From contig CAWFYC010000001.1 of the NCBI GenBank assembly GCA_963819855.1, positions 1 to 64,000 on the forward strand: a stretch of DNA of 64,000 nt, read 5' to 3'. Source of the stretch: JAMXLO01 sp963819855 (lineage in GTDB: Bacteria > Pseudomonadota > Alphaproteobacteria > Acetobacterales > Acetobacteraceae). Below, one piece after another: positions 27,040 through 37,394 of the stretch; within the stretch, counting starts at the first letter, position 1; each line of letters opens with the position of its first letter. The notes beneath the pieces were generated by a model, which was given only the letters and a program-made list of their open reading frames with translations, searched no databases and was not told the DNA's origin. Made by a program: the position numbers and the translations under genes.

Positions 27040-27710
27040 GCGCGTGCGCCCGGACGCGCGAACACGGCGCGGTAGATGGCGCCGAACGCGCCGGAGAACA
27101 GCAGCGACAGCACCAGGTAGATCCCGGTGACCACCATGTAGATCTCGAAGCTGCGGAACGTGCGCGCCTGAAGGTCGTTGGCAGTGGCGGTGAGTTCCTG
27201 CGCCGAAATCGTCGAGACGACGCTGGAGCTCAGCATCAGCAGGATGAACTGGCTGCTCAGCGCGGGATACACGGTGGACAGGGCCGGGAACAGCACGACG
27301 TAGCGGAACACCTGCAACGGCCGCATGCCGAGGGCGAGGCCGGCCTCGATCTGGCCGCGGCTGATGCTCTCGATGCCGGCGCGGACGATTTCCGTGGCAT
27401 AGGCGCCGACGTTGACCACCATCGCCAGCAGCGCGGCCTGGTTCGAGCTCATGTAGATGCCGGCGCGCGGCAGACCGAAGAAAATCAGGAAGATCTGCAC
27501 CAGGAACGGCGTGTTGCGGATCGCCTCGATGTAGCAGTCCACCGCCCAGCGAACTGGTTTCGGTCCCATGGTCTTGCCGAGGGCGCACAACACGGCGACC
27601 AGCAGGCCAAGCACCATCGCGCTGGCCGAGAGCTGGATGGTGAGCCAGCTACCCCAGAGCAGATCCCATCGGGCGGCCCAGACGTCGCCGAACTGGAACA
27701 CATAGTTCAT
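27036..27710 (-). CDS. Amino-acid ABC transporter permease, first subunit
   Basis: The first gene of the operon, 224 residues, with five to six membrane segments. Family features are IEAIRNTPFLVQIFLIFFGLP and the EAA-like loop EAGLALGMRPLQVFRYVVLFPA. Together with the next gene it forms the membrane channel of the polar amino-acid transporter. The region upstream (27711-27859) is shared with the divergent DUF1993 gene and should hold both promoters. Confidence 0.94.
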   Translation of the reverse strand: MNYVFQFGDVWAARWDLLWGSWLTIQLSASAMVLGLLVAVLCALGKTMGPKPVRWAVDCYIEAIRNTPFLVQIFLIFFGLPRAGIYMSSNQAALLAMVVNVGAYATEIVRAGIESISRGQIEAGLALGMRPLQVFRYVVLFPALSTVYPALSSQFILLMLSSSVVSTISAQELTATANDLQARTFRSFEIYMVVTGIYLVLSLLFSGAFGAIYRAVFARPGARA

Positions 27711-27859
27711 GTCGGCGAACGTCCGCTCCCTCAGATGGGAGCCAACCTCTACCGGGCGGACTCTTCGGGCATTGATTCAGATCAACCGGATGGCGTCGGC
27801 CACGCGGATCGCCTACCGTGCCCATCCCAATCCATGGCAATCAAGGAGGAAGACGGAAC

Positions 27860-28369
27860 ATGGCATTCTCTATGTTCGAGGCTTGCGTCCCCGCCTGCAC
27901 GCAGATTCTCGGCAGCATGTCGGTGATGATCGACAAGGCTGCGGCGCATTGCGCGGAAAAGAAGTACGACGAGGCGTGGATGCTGAACGACCGGCTGGCC
28001 CCCGACATGTTCACGCTGGCGCGGCAGTTCCGTCAGGTCAGCGATTTCGGGCGCAACATTCCGGGCCGGCTGGCCGGCGCCGCGCTGCCTGACTTCCCGG
28101 CGACCGACGCGACGTCGTTCGCGGAAGCCAAGGCCCGGATCGACAAGTCGCTCGAGTACGTCAAGGGCTTCAAGCCGGCGCAGATCGACGGTTGCGAGGA
28201 CAAGGACATCACCTGGACCCAGGGGCAGCGGCAGATGTCATTCAAGGGTCGCGTCTATCTGCTGCACTTCGGCTTCCCGAACTTCTACTTCCATGCGACC
28301 ACCGCGTACAACATCCTGCGCCATCGCGGCGTGGAACTGGGTAAGCGCGACTTCCTGGGTTCGTTCTGA
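27860..28369 (+). CDS. DUF1993 family protein
   Basis: A 169-residue, mainly helical protein of the DUF1993 family, which is related to the DinB/YfiT-like four-helix bundle group; function unknown. Recognisable segments are MFEACVPACTQILGSM at the N-terminus and VYLLHFGFPNFYFHATTAYNILRHRGVELGKRDFLG at the C-terminus, where His residues could bind metal. The ATG at 27860 is preceded by AAGGAGGAAG. It is divergent from the ABC operon and is followed by a hairpin. Confidence 0.9.
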   Translation: MAFSMFEACVPACTQILGSMSVMIDKAAAHCAEKKYDEAWMLNDRLAPDMFTLARQFRQVSDFGRNIPGRLAGAALPDFPATDATSFAEAKARIDKSLEYVKGFKPAQIDGCEDKDITWTQGQRQMSFKGRVYLLHFGFPNFYFHATTAYNILRHRGVELGKRDFLGSF

Positions 28370-28387
28370 AAGAAGGGTTCACCACAG

Positions 28388-28432
28388 AGACACGGAGGCG
28401 CCGACTTCGTGCTGAAGCCTCCGTGTTCTCTA
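28388..28432 (+). terminator. Hairpin after the DUF1993 gene
   Basis: The arms AGAGACACGGAGGC and GCCTCCGTGTTCTCT pair across a loop of about 15 bases, 18 bp after the stop codon. There is no strong T-run. The same sequence type (CACAGAGACACGGAGG) is a common bacterial intergenic repeat, so terminator function is inferred from position. Confidence 0.5.
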
Positions 28433-28576
28433 CACTACTAATCTCCGCGCGACGCGAAGGTTTTGCGTCAGTCGCCATTCCTCGGGCCGCCACCACGGCT
28501 GGGGCCTAGTACCCCCCGTCATTGATTCCGCGGTGGATTTCCGAAATCGATGGCTCCGCAATGACGGAGATGCATC

Positions 28577-29044
28577 GTGACCGCGAAACAAGCTGCTGTG
28601 AAGAGGTATGTGGTGAAGCTCAGCGATGATGAGCGGGAGCGGCTCGACGCGCTGATACATGCAGGCAAACACTCTGCCCGGCTGCTGACCAAGGCACGCA
28701 TCCTGTTGAAGGCCGACGCCGCGGAAGCCGGCGAAGGATGGAGTGACAGCCAGATTGCGGCGGCCCTCGATACCAGCATCGACACGGTGGCACGGACGCG
28801 CCAGCAACTGGTGGAAGAAGGGTTCGAGGCCGTCCTGGTCCGCAAGCATTCGCCGGCTTCGGCTAGGCCACGCATCTTTGACGGGGCAGCCGAGGCGAAG
28901 TTGATCGCGTTGGCCTGTTCCCGACCGCCGAAAGGCCGCAAGCGGTGGACATTGCAGTTGCTGGAGGGGGCGGTCGTGGAACTGAATATCGTCGAGCGCG
29001 CCAGCGACAACACCATCGGGCGCACGCTAAAAAAAACACACTCA
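28577..29044 (+). CDS. IS630 transposase, N-terminal exon
   Basis: The first 156 codons of an IS630-family DDE transposase start at GTG 28577. They contain the DNA-binding part: DDERERLDALIHAGKHSARL, then the helix-turn-helix WSDSQIAAALDTSIDTVART and the linker PPKGRKRWTLQLLEG. The coding sequence runs to TLKKTHS and then meets GTGCGCC, the 5' end of a group II intron. The frame happens to stay open for a few intron codons. Joined to 29699-30382 the product would be 383 residues, a complete transposase. Confidence 0.85.
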
Positions 29045-29698
29045 GTGCGCCAGGCGAAGCTGGCGCTTTCCAACCGGTGAAAGTCCGGTGGGGGTAAGGC
29101 AGTAGCGAGCCGCCCTCTAGCAAGTGTTGCGGGGCCGCCGGCGACGACGGTCGCGAAGCGTACACAGCAATCACGTGGAGTGGGATATTGAGCCGCGAAA
29201 AGTTTAATCTCGCAGAGGCCGAGGCGGTTGAGAGCGTCGAAGGCAATATGTTGTGCACCGTTATGCAAGGTGTAACCGCTCTGCCGCGGTCTGAGACCCC
29301 ATTACGCATGAAGGGAAGGCGTCGGAACCTGGGAGACCTCACCTCGCCCGTCCCCGCCTCGGCGGTGCAGGGCCACGACGGGAAGTCGATGAGATGAAGC
29401 CGTCGAGGAAGATGTGAGGAGTCGGACGGCTGCATAGTACCTGTGATGCCTCGAACAAAGCTGGTGAGAGCCAGCGGCGGAGACGGCGGAGGGAAGGCGG
29501 CCGATCGGAGGGAAGGCGAGCGGCGACACATGCCCCGGGCTCAGAACCGGAACCGGCATGTCACAGAAGCGGTGGACCTACGGATCGGCGGCGTCCAAAA
29601 CCACGATCACGTCCGACCTTCGATAGGAGCCCGATGCGGGAAAGCCGCACGTCGGGATCTGTGCGGGGGGGCCGGGGTAACCCGGTTCCCTACCGCTA
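29045..29698 (+). mobile_element. ORF-less group II intron inside the IS630 transposase
   Basis: The insert begins GTGCGCC, matching the group II 5' consensus GTGYG, followed by GGTGAAAGTCCGGTGGGGG, typical of domain I. Near the 3' end is a 34-nt domain V hairpin at 29627-29660: GAGCCCGATGCGGGAAAGCC opposite GCACGTCGGGATCT, including the catalytic AGC triad. A GC-rich domain VI-like stem (GCCGGGGTAACCCGGTTCCC) follows. No reverse transcriptase frame of meaningful length lies inside the 654 bp. With the 3' end at CCGCTA (29698), the exons join as THS-QPHLQKQW in frame and in register with related transposases. The exact 3' splice base is inferred. Confidence 0.78.
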
Positions 29699-30382
29699 CA
29701 ACCACACCTGCAAAAACAATGGGTCATCCCGCCGGATGCCAATGCGGCGTTCGTAGCCAACATGGAAGATGTGCTGGAGGTCTATCATCGGCCGCACGAT
29801 CCAGAGTACCCCGTGGTCTGCGTAGACGAGACATCAAAGCAACTGATCAGCGAAACGCGTGTGCCGATCAAGGTGAAGCCAGGACAGCCCGCGCGGCATG
29901 ACTATGAGTATGAGCGGAATGGAACCGTCAACCTGTTCATGATGTTCGCTCCATTGGAGGGCTGGCGGCACGTCGCGGTAACCGATCGCCACACCGCTGT
30001 GGATTTCGCCCACATGCTCAAGGATTTGTCCGATACACATTTCCCCGCAGCCAAGAGGATTGTGCTCATGGAGGACAACCTCAACACCCACAAACCAGCG
30101 TCACTCTATGAAGCCTTCCCAGCAGCCGAAGCCCGTCGTCTCGTCGAGCGGTTCGAATGGCACTACACCCCGAAACACGGCAGTTGGCTCAATATGGCCG
30201 AAGCCGAGCTCAGCGTGTTGTCGGGTCAATGTCTCGATCGCCGGATCCCCAACAAGCTCAACCTCATCGAGGAGGTCGCCGCCTGGGAGGATAGCCGCAA
30301 CCACAAGCATGTCAGAGCAGATTGGCAATTCACCACCGCTGACGCCCGCGTGAAGCTGAAGCGGTTGTACCCCGCACTATGA
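29699..30382 (+). CDS. IS630 transposase, C-terminal exon with DDE domain
   Basis: The second exon supplies the catalytic domain. It starts QPHLQKQWVIPPDANAAF and contains VVCVDETSKQ (first Asp), IVLMEDNLNTH (second Asp) and HGSWLNMAEAEL (Glu), so all three DDE residues are present. The first in-frame ATG is 29762 (MEDVLEVYHRP), but by itself that product would lack the DNA-binding half. Translation of a functional enzyme therefore depends on splicing of the intron. It ends RLYPAL at 30382. Confidence 0.85.
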   Translation, partial: QPHLQKQWVIPPDANAAFVANMEDVLEVYHRPHDPEYPVVCVDETSKQLISETRVPIKVKPGQPARHDYEYERNGTVNLFMMFAPLEGWRHVAVTDRHTAVDFAHMLKDLSDTHFPAAKRIVLMEDNLNTHKPASLYEAFPAAEARRLVERFEWHYTPKHGSWLNMAEAELSVLSGQCLDRRIPNKLNLIEEVAAWEDSRNHKHVRADWQFTTADARVKLKRLYPAL

Positions 30383-30397
30383 ACGACTCGGGGTACT

Positions 30398-30722
30398 CTC
30401 ATGTTCGCCGTTTCAAGCTGCAGGCGCAGAAATTCCTGGCCTATCCTTGAAGCTGTTCAGTGTGGCCGCCGCTGGGCAAGGCAGGGGGCACGATCATGAA
30501 ACGACGGTTGATCATGCTCTGATACGCGGGTTGGTTACCGCCGGACCGGTGATACGTCGCGGAGCTTCCTCGGTCTAGTTTCCAGCGTCGGATGAGATCC
30601 GGCTGATAGTACCTTCGAGGGTTCTCCTGGCCGTGACCGTGCCTCCAGCCTTGCCCAGCATTGGATGTGTTGTTGCGTTGCGAGTCTTCTTGAAACGGTT
30701 TCCGATATCGATCTCTACTCGT
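30398..30722. ncRNA. Noncoding end of the IS110-family element; candidate bridge-RNA region
   Basis: About 325 bp lie between the IS630 right end and the stop of the minus-strand IS110 transposase, without coding sequence. IS110-family elements carry a structured guide (bridge) RNA in their noncoding end; in the IS1111 group it lies downstream of the transposase, as this region does. The RNA itself was not folded, and the element boundary is not defined. Confidence 0.35.
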
Positions 30723-31832
30723 TCAGGTAGCCATGGGCTGCACCTGTTTGGCGATCGCCCAGACAAAGCCCGCCAGCTCACGTGCGATCGCGGCAGTGAT
30801 CACCGTCGGCTGCTTTCCTGTCCGGGCGAGCTTGCGATACCGTCGGCACAGCCGCTCCTGAGCTTTCCATGCGATGTCGCGGATCGGCTTGGCCAGTCGC
30901 TCTTGCCGTAGCAGCTGCTCTCGGGCGATCCGTGCAGGAAATCGATAGCTCCAGGCGGCTTCGATCAGCATACGTCGCGCCGCACCGTTACCGGCCTTGG
31001 TAATGCCGCCCTGGCGTCGCGTGCGGCCGCTGGAATGCTCGGATGGCACCAGACCGAGATACGCCATGAGCTGGCGGGGATTGGTGAAGCGCGTGATGTC
31101 GCCGAGCTCAGCCACCAAAGTGGCTGCGGCCACCAGTCGCACGCCGCGAAGAGCTTGCAGGGCTTCAACCACCGGTGCGAGAGACCACTCCGGCAACACT
31201 GCTTCGATATGTGCCTCCAGCCGGTCGCGCCGTGCCATCGCTGCCTCGACGGCCGCGATACAATCTTCCAGCACGATATGATGTACCGCCTGGTCGAACT
31301 TGAGGCTTGCCAACCAGCGCCGGTGCAACTGCGTCCAGGCCGGTCGGTGGTAGTGCCGGCCGTGGCGCAGCAGGAAGCCAGACAATTGCTGTCGCGCCTG
31401 GCGCAGGCTGCGCACCGCCGCCTGACGTGCACGAACGACGTCGCGGATCGCTTCATGGGCCTGATCCGGAACCCAGACCGGGGTCAGTTCACCGGCGCGG
31501 TGCAGCTTGGCAAGGTTGATCGCATCCCGCCGGTCGGTCTTGATCCGCTCGCCTGGCTTTCGCGGGATCAGCGAAGGCGCGACGACGGCGCATTCGTGTC
31601 CCGCTCCGCTGAGTTGTCGCTGAATGCCGTAACCGCATGGTCCGGCTTCGTAACAGAACCGCAGATCTCTTCCCGCAGGAGCCAGCTTCACGGCCAGCGC
31701 CTTCAAGGCAGCCGGCGTATTGGGGATCTTCCCGTACTCACGCACTTCTCCCCGCAGGCCCGATGCGGCCAACGCGACCGCTATCGTATCCTTGTGCACG
31801 TCAAGCCCGACATATGTGATAGGCTTCGCCAT
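30723..31832 (-). CDS. IS110-family transposase (DEDD recombinase)
   Basis: A 369-residue RNA-guided DEDD recombinase of the IS110 family. The RuvC-like N-terminal half has YVGLDVHKDTIAVAL with the first Asp, RFCYEAGPCGYG with the Glu, and RIKTDRRDAINLAKL with the last two Asp. The C-terminal transposase_20 domain reads LQALRGVRLVAAATLVAELG, then LMAYLGLVPSEHSSGRTRRQG with the catalytic serine, and KAGNGAARRMLIEAAW. The frame is intact, so the element may be active. It lies directly beside the IS630 copy and is followed by a MITE-like repeat. Confidence 0.93.
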   Translation of the reverse strand: MAKPITYVGLDVHKDTIAVALAASGLRGEVREYGKIPNTPAALKALAVKLAPAGRDLRFCYEAGPCGYGIQRQLSGAGHECAVVAPSLIPRKPGERIKTDRRDAINLAKLHRAGELTPVWVPDQAHEAIRDVVRARQAAVRSLRQARQQLSGFLLRHGRHYHRPAWTQLHRRWLASLKFDQAVHHIVLEDCIAAVEAAMARRDRLEAHIEAVLPEWSLAPVVEALQALRGVRLVAAATLVAELGDITRFTNPRQLMAYLGLVPSEHSSGRTRRQGGITKAGNGAARRMLIEAAWSYRFPARIAREQLLRQERLAKPIRDIAWKAQERLCRRYRKLARTGKQPTVITAAIARELAGFVWAIAKQVQPMAT

Positions 31833-31935
31833 GACCGTCTCCTATGCATGAGGCTCGGTACCGGACCATCCGGCACAACCCTCGAAGCCTGCATACTGTG
31901 AGACGGGTCGCCCCTATCTCAGGCGAACATCTGGT

Positions 31936-32085
31936 CTAGAGCATTTTCAGCTTGGCTGGAAACCCGTGCAGTCATCTGGCTCGATGGGTTTCGCTGCGCT
32001 CTACCCATCCTACGAGTTGCTGCGCGCTAGTTGCGGTAGGATGGGTAGAGCGCAGCGAAACCCATCATCCCGTCGCGATTCCGCA
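31936..32085. repeat. Second copy of the MITE-like repeat, 3' terminal repeat lost
   Basis: The copy begins CTAGAGCATTTTCAGC and follows the 6848-7016 element closely. Its internal palindrome has arms at 31983-32014 and 32036-32066. It lacks the matching 3' terminal repeat, so the copy is truncated. It directly follows the IS110 element. Confidence 0.72.
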
Positions 32086-32168
32086 CGTGCCGATAGTGAC
32101 GGAGCCGGTGGCCCGTGCGCGCGGCGCGCAACGCCGTCAACCGTGCGACCTCTCGCCAAAGCCATGCA

Positions 32169-32343
32169 GCAAGGCAAGCAGATTCGACGCAAATGCACGC
32201 GGATCAGAAGGGATACACGCAGACGGTCCTGAGTGGTCGATCCATCGATGCCCTGCCTCAAGGAGGCGCCGGCCTCGCGACCCCGCGGTGCGTCGCGTGT
32301 ATCCCTTCTGATCAGCGTGCATCTGCGCTGAGTCTTGCTTGCT
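32169..32343. repeat. Long inverted repeat, arms of about 50 bp
   Basis: The left arm (32169-32220) and right arm (32295-32343) are inverted copies sharing GATCAGAAGGGATACACGC and ATGCACGC, with a few mismatches, across a 74-bp centre. No gene is visible inside. A transcript would form a long hairpin. Confidence 0.65.
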
Positions 32344-32409
32344 GGCGAGGCTACGGGATCAGCCGTTGGTTGCGGCCAGCTGACGCGCTGTGTCGCTTGG
32401 TGAATTCTC

Positions 32410-34194
32410 TTATCGCAACGGCCATTCCCACAGGATCAGCCCCGTCCCGCACACCGCCACCAGGATCGACAGCGGCAATCCCAGGCGCCAGTAGTCGCTG
32501 AACCGGTAGCCGCCGGGGGCCATCACCAGCGTGCTGTTCTGATGTCCGATCGGGGTCAGGAAGTCGGAGGCCGCGCCGAACGCCACTGCCATCAGGAACG
32601 CGTCGGGACCGAAGCCGAGATTCTTCGCGACGGCCGCCGCGACGGGACCCATCAGCAGCACTGCCGCGGCATGGTGCAGCAGCGGCGTTACCAGCATCGA
32701 CACCACCATGATCAGCCCGACCGCGAGATAGGCCGGCAACTGCGCCGCCACCACCGTCAGCCCGCCGGCCAACAGCCCAGCGGTACCGGTGTCCTTCAGC
32801 GCCTCGCCGACCGGGATCAAACAGCCCAGCATCACGATGATCGGCCACTCGACCGCGTCGTACGCTTCGCGCGGCGTGATGAGCCGCAGCAGCACGATCA
32901 GCGTGGCGGCGATGAAGAAGCCGACCTCCACCTCGACCACGCCGACTGCGATCGCCAGCATCGCGGCGAGCAGGATCAACAGCGGCAGCCACCGCCAGCG
33001 CGGCCGCCCCATTGCGAGGTTGCGTTCGGCCAGCGGCAACAGGCCGAGTTCCGTGAGGGCGCGGGCAAGCTGGCGCTGCCGGCCCTGCAGCACGAGAATA
33101 TCGTTCGGCGCGAAACGGCTGGTGCCGAGCCTGGTGGTGGTCCGCTCCTCAGCGCGACTGAGCGCAAGCAGATTGACCTCGTAGTTCTGCCGCAGATGCA
33201 GGTCCTGCGGCGTGTTGCCGATCAGCAACGAATCCGGCGCAACCACCGCCTCGACCGTCTCGAGCACATCATCCTTGTCCTCAGGCTTTAGCGCGGCGAT
33301 TTCATCGGCGCCGAGCAGCTTGAGCTTTGCCTGATCCACGATCGGCTGCAGCGCGGTCGGATCGCCCTGCAGCACCAGGACGTCGCCGGCATACAGCGTC
33401 CAGTTGGGCCGCGGCACATAGCGATGCGTGTGCTCGCGGATGACACCGGTGACCGCGACCTCGCCTTCGCCCAGCGCCTCGAGGTCCGCGACCGTCTTGC
33501 CGAGCAGTGGGGACCCTTCCGGCAGCAGGGCCTCGCTGGTGTAGTCCTCGATGGCGAAGCGCTGCTCCGGCGTCGGTTGGCCACGGCGGTTCGCCGGCAG
33601 CAGCCGCCAGCCGACGCTGAGAAAGGCGACGGCGAGGCAGGTCAGCGGCAACCCGACAGGCGTGAAGTCGAACAGGTGGTAGGGCTTCCCCAGCACCTCC
33701 TGCCGCACCGCGGAGATCAGCACGTTGGGCGACGTGCCGATCTGCGTGATGGTGCCGCCGACCAGGGAACCGAAGGCGAGCGGCATCAGATAGCGCGACG
33801 GCGGACGGTTGCGGCGTTCCGCGGCCTGGATCGCGATCGGCATGAACAGGCCGAGCGCGCCGACGTTCTTCACGAAGGCGGACAGGAAGCTCACCGCGCC
33901 GGTCAGCGCAGCCACCTGCAGCGTGGTGGAGTCGAGCACCCGCAGCACGCGGCGCATGGCGTTGTCGATCACGCCGGAGACGGCGACCGCGCGGCTGATC
34001 ACCAGCACCGAGGCGATGATGATGATGACCGGATTGGCGAAGCCAACGAACGCCTTGTGTGCCGGGACGACGCCGGTGAGAACCGCCGCCGACAGCGCGA
34101 GTGCGGCCACCAGGTCGTAACGTAGCCGGTCGGACACAAACAGGATAAGCATCCCGGCGACGATCGCCAGCGCTTCAATCTGGGGGAGGGTCAA
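32410..34194 (-). CDS. SLC13/DASS-type permease with TrkA-C (RCK) domains
   Basis: A 594-residue polytopic inner-membrane transporter of the divalent anion:Na+ symporter/CitMHS group. The N-terminal membrane half includes FLSAFVKNVGALGLFMPIA and GTSPNVLISAVRQEVLG, the conserved Asn-containing helix hairpin. A central soluble region of roughly residues 210-370 carries two TrkA-C-like domains (TRYVPRPNWTLYAGDVLVLQGD-type and NDILVLQGRQRQLA), which bind ligands or sense ions. The C-terminal half repeats the membrane unit (GQNSTLVMAPGGYRFSDYW-like segment near the end). Sulfate or dicarboxylate transport is possible; the substrate is not determined. Confidence 0.9.
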   Translation of the reverse strand: MTLPQIEALAIVAGMLILFVSDRLRYDLVAALALSAAVLTGVVPAHKAFVGFANPVIIIIASVLVISRAVAVSGVIDNAMRRVLRVLDSTTLQVAALTGAVSFLSAFVKNVGALGLFMPIAIQAAERRNRPPSRYLMPLAFGSLVGGTITQIGTSPNVLISAVRQEVLGKPYHLFDFTPVGLPLTCLAVAFLSVGWRLLPANRRGQPTPEQRFAIEDYTSEALLPEGSPLLGKTVADLEALGEGEVAVTGVIREHTHRYVPRPNWTLYAGDVLVLQGDPTALQPIVDQAKLKLLGADEIAALKPEDKDDVLETVEAVVAPDSLLIGNTPQDLHLRQNYEVNLLALSRAEERTTTRLGTSRFAPNDILVLQGRQRQLARALTELGLLPLAERNLAMGRPRWRWLPLLILLAAMLAIAVGVVEVEVGFFIAATLIVLLRLITPREAYDAVEWPIIVMLGCLIPVGEALKDTGTAGLLAGGLTVVAAQLPAYLAVGLIMVVSMLVTPLLHHAAAVLLMGPVAAAVAKNLGFGPDAFLMAVAFGAASDFLTPIGHQNSTLVMAPGGYRFSDYWRLGLPLSILVAVCGTGLILWEWPLR

Positions 34195-34265
34195 ACGATT
34201 GCCTTCCTGACAGGGGAGCCGTCAGGTGTGGGGCAGCGACGTTGCGACCGCAACCCGACCGCCGG

Positions 34266-34554
34266 TCAGATATCGGCGACCGGCGGCAGGTGCAGATGTT
34301 CCTCGATCCGCAGTACGCGCCACTCCGGTTCACTGATCAGGATGCCGTGGCCGAGCACCGACGAGTGATACCCGGTCACGGTCTGTCGGAGCGACGACAT
34401 TTCCGAACGGAGGGCCCGGCGCAACCCAACGAAGTCCTGGCGCAGTGTTGCCATCTCCGTTCGGATCTCGTTGAACCGGTCGTCATGGGCAATCACCCGG
34501 TCCGCCACTTCGCGCAGCAGCTGATAGACCGCCGCGATGTCGACCCATTGCCGC

Positions 34555-34565
<11 letters not shown>
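34266..34565 (-). CDS. Small coiled-coil hypothetical protein coupled to acs
   Basis: A 99-residue protein starting at GTG 34565, which overlaps the acs stop region in another frame. It reads SSERQWVDIAAVYQLLREV, then a heptad-rich stretch (HDDRFNEIRTEMATLRQDFVG, LRRALRSEMSSLRQTV) typical of a coiled coil, and a compact tail EPEWRVLRIEEHLHLPP. No known family is recognised. The overlap with acs suggests translational coupling. Confidence 0.65.
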
Positions 34566-36504
<1,939 letters not shown>

Positions 36505-36531
36505 GAGCGTGTTCCTTCCCTTCTTCTTGAC

Positions 36532-36984
36532 CTACAGGCCGGCATTTTCCGGCACGTACACGATGCCGTCCTTGATCTGGATCACAACGGGCTCCAGCCG
36601 GTCACCGAAGCAGGGGCCGCGCAGGCATTCGCCGTCGGTGATCCGGAATTCGGCGCCGTGCGTAGCGCAGACGATACGGCTGCCATCGTGGGAGAGGAAG
36701 CGGTCGGGCGTCCAGTCGAGGGGTGTGCCGATATGCGGGCAGGCGTTCACATAGACGTGGACCGCGTCGCCGTGGCGGACGGCGAACAGGCCGGTGAAGC
36801 CGCCGGGTGCAGGTGGGAAGCCCTTGGAGGCACCGCCGGGAATGTCGTCGACGCGGCACAGCGCGCGCTGCCCCCTGCCCCCAGCCTCCTCCCGCAAGGG
36901 GAGGGGAAGCTCAGTGCCGGACCCTACTCCCCCTCCCCTTGCGGTAGGGGGTTGGGGGGAGGGGGCCTCGCCGTCTTCGCTCAT
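36532..36984 (-). CDS. Rieske [2Fe-2S] domain protein
   Basis: A 150-residue Rieske ferredoxin-like protein. Iron-sulfur ligands are in CPHIGTPLDW and CATHGAEF (CxH and CxxH). The start ATG 36984 overlaps the EVE stop (ATGA), with GGAGG upstream, so the genes are coupled. The N-terminal 35 residues, rich in Pro, Gly and Arg (SPQPPTARGGGVGSG and so on), are encoded by a GC-rich palindromic repeat, and the recognisable domain begins only at RALCRVDDIPGG. It may donate electrons to an oxygenase, but no oxygenase is adjacent. Confidence 0.85.
   Translation of the reverse strand: MSEDGEAPSPQPPTARGGGVGSGTELPLPLREEAGGRGQRALCRVDDIPGGASKGFPPAPGGFTGLFAVRHGDAVHVYVNACPHIGTPLDWTPDRFLSHDGSRIVCATHGAEFRITDGECLRGPCFGDRLEPVVIQIKDGIVYVPENAGL
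36870..36970. repeat. C-rich palindromic repeat inside the Rieske gene
   Basis: Two inverted units read CCTCCCGCAAGGGGAGGGG and CCCCCTCCCCTTGCGGTAGGG, each a hairpin, with a spacer. This is a type of extragenic palindrome common in GC-rich proteobacteria. Here it is translated as part of the Rieske protein N-terminus. Confidence 0.6.
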
Positions 36985-37394
36985 TCCTTCCATCCTCCCA
37001 TCCGGCAGATCCGGTCCCAGTGCGGCTTCGGCACTGGCACCACCGACAGCCGTGACTGCCGCACCAGAGCGAAATCGGCAAATGTCGGATCCGCCTTGAT
37101 CGCCAGCAGCGTCACCGGTTCCGGCATCGGCGCCACCGCCTTCATATCGACGCACACCCAGTCGCCGGACTTCGCGGTCGGATCCGGATAGGCCTCACGC
37201 ACCACCTCCACCACACCGACGACGTCCTTGCCCTGATTGGAATGGTAAAAGAACGCTCGATCTCCCTGCTTCATGGCCTTCAGGTTCTGCTTGGCCGTGT
37301 GGTTGCGTACCCCGGTCCACGGTTCGACGCCGTTCGCCACCTGCTGATCCCAGGAAAACGCGTCGGGTTCCGACTTCACCAGCCAATAGTGCAT
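36981..37394 (-). CDS. EVE domain protein
   Basis: A 137-residue single-domain protein of the EVE family, a PUA-like fold that binds modified bases or RNA. The start is MHYWLVKSEPDAFSWD; further family segments are WTGVRNHTAKQNLKAMKQGDRAFFYHSN and FADFALVRQSRLSVVPV. Its stop overlaps the Rieske start. EVE proteins appear in some defence contexts but are mainly housekeeping genes in proteobacteria, and nothing nearby suggests defence. Confidence 0.94.
   Translation of the reverse strand: MHYWLVKSEPDAFSWDQQVANGVEPWTGVRNHTAKQNLKAMKQGDRAFFYHSNQGKDVVGVVEVVREAYPDPTAKSGDWVCVDMKAVAPMPEPVTLLAIKADPTFADFALVRQSRLSVVPVPKPHWDRICRMGGWKE

Larger units (their letters stand above)
28508..30397 (+). mobile_element. 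IS630-family element, interrupted by a group II intron
   Basis: The ends are short imperfect terminal inverted repeats, AGTACCCCCCGTCATT on the left and, on the other strand of the right end, AGTACCCCGAGTCGTT. Between them lies one transposase gene in two exons separated by a 654-bp intron. Without the intron the element is about 1.24 kb, within IS630 size. A clear TA target duplication could not be confirmed by eye. Confidence 0.8.

Noticed and set aside
29188..29901. Short open frames within and just after the intron
   Set aside because: They lie in intron domains or in a wrong frame of the transposase exon, and have no protein similarity.
36981..37394. EVE-domain protein as part of a defence system
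   Set aside because: The neighbours are Rieske, acetyl-CoA synthetase and a chemoreceptor, with no restriction or effector genes.
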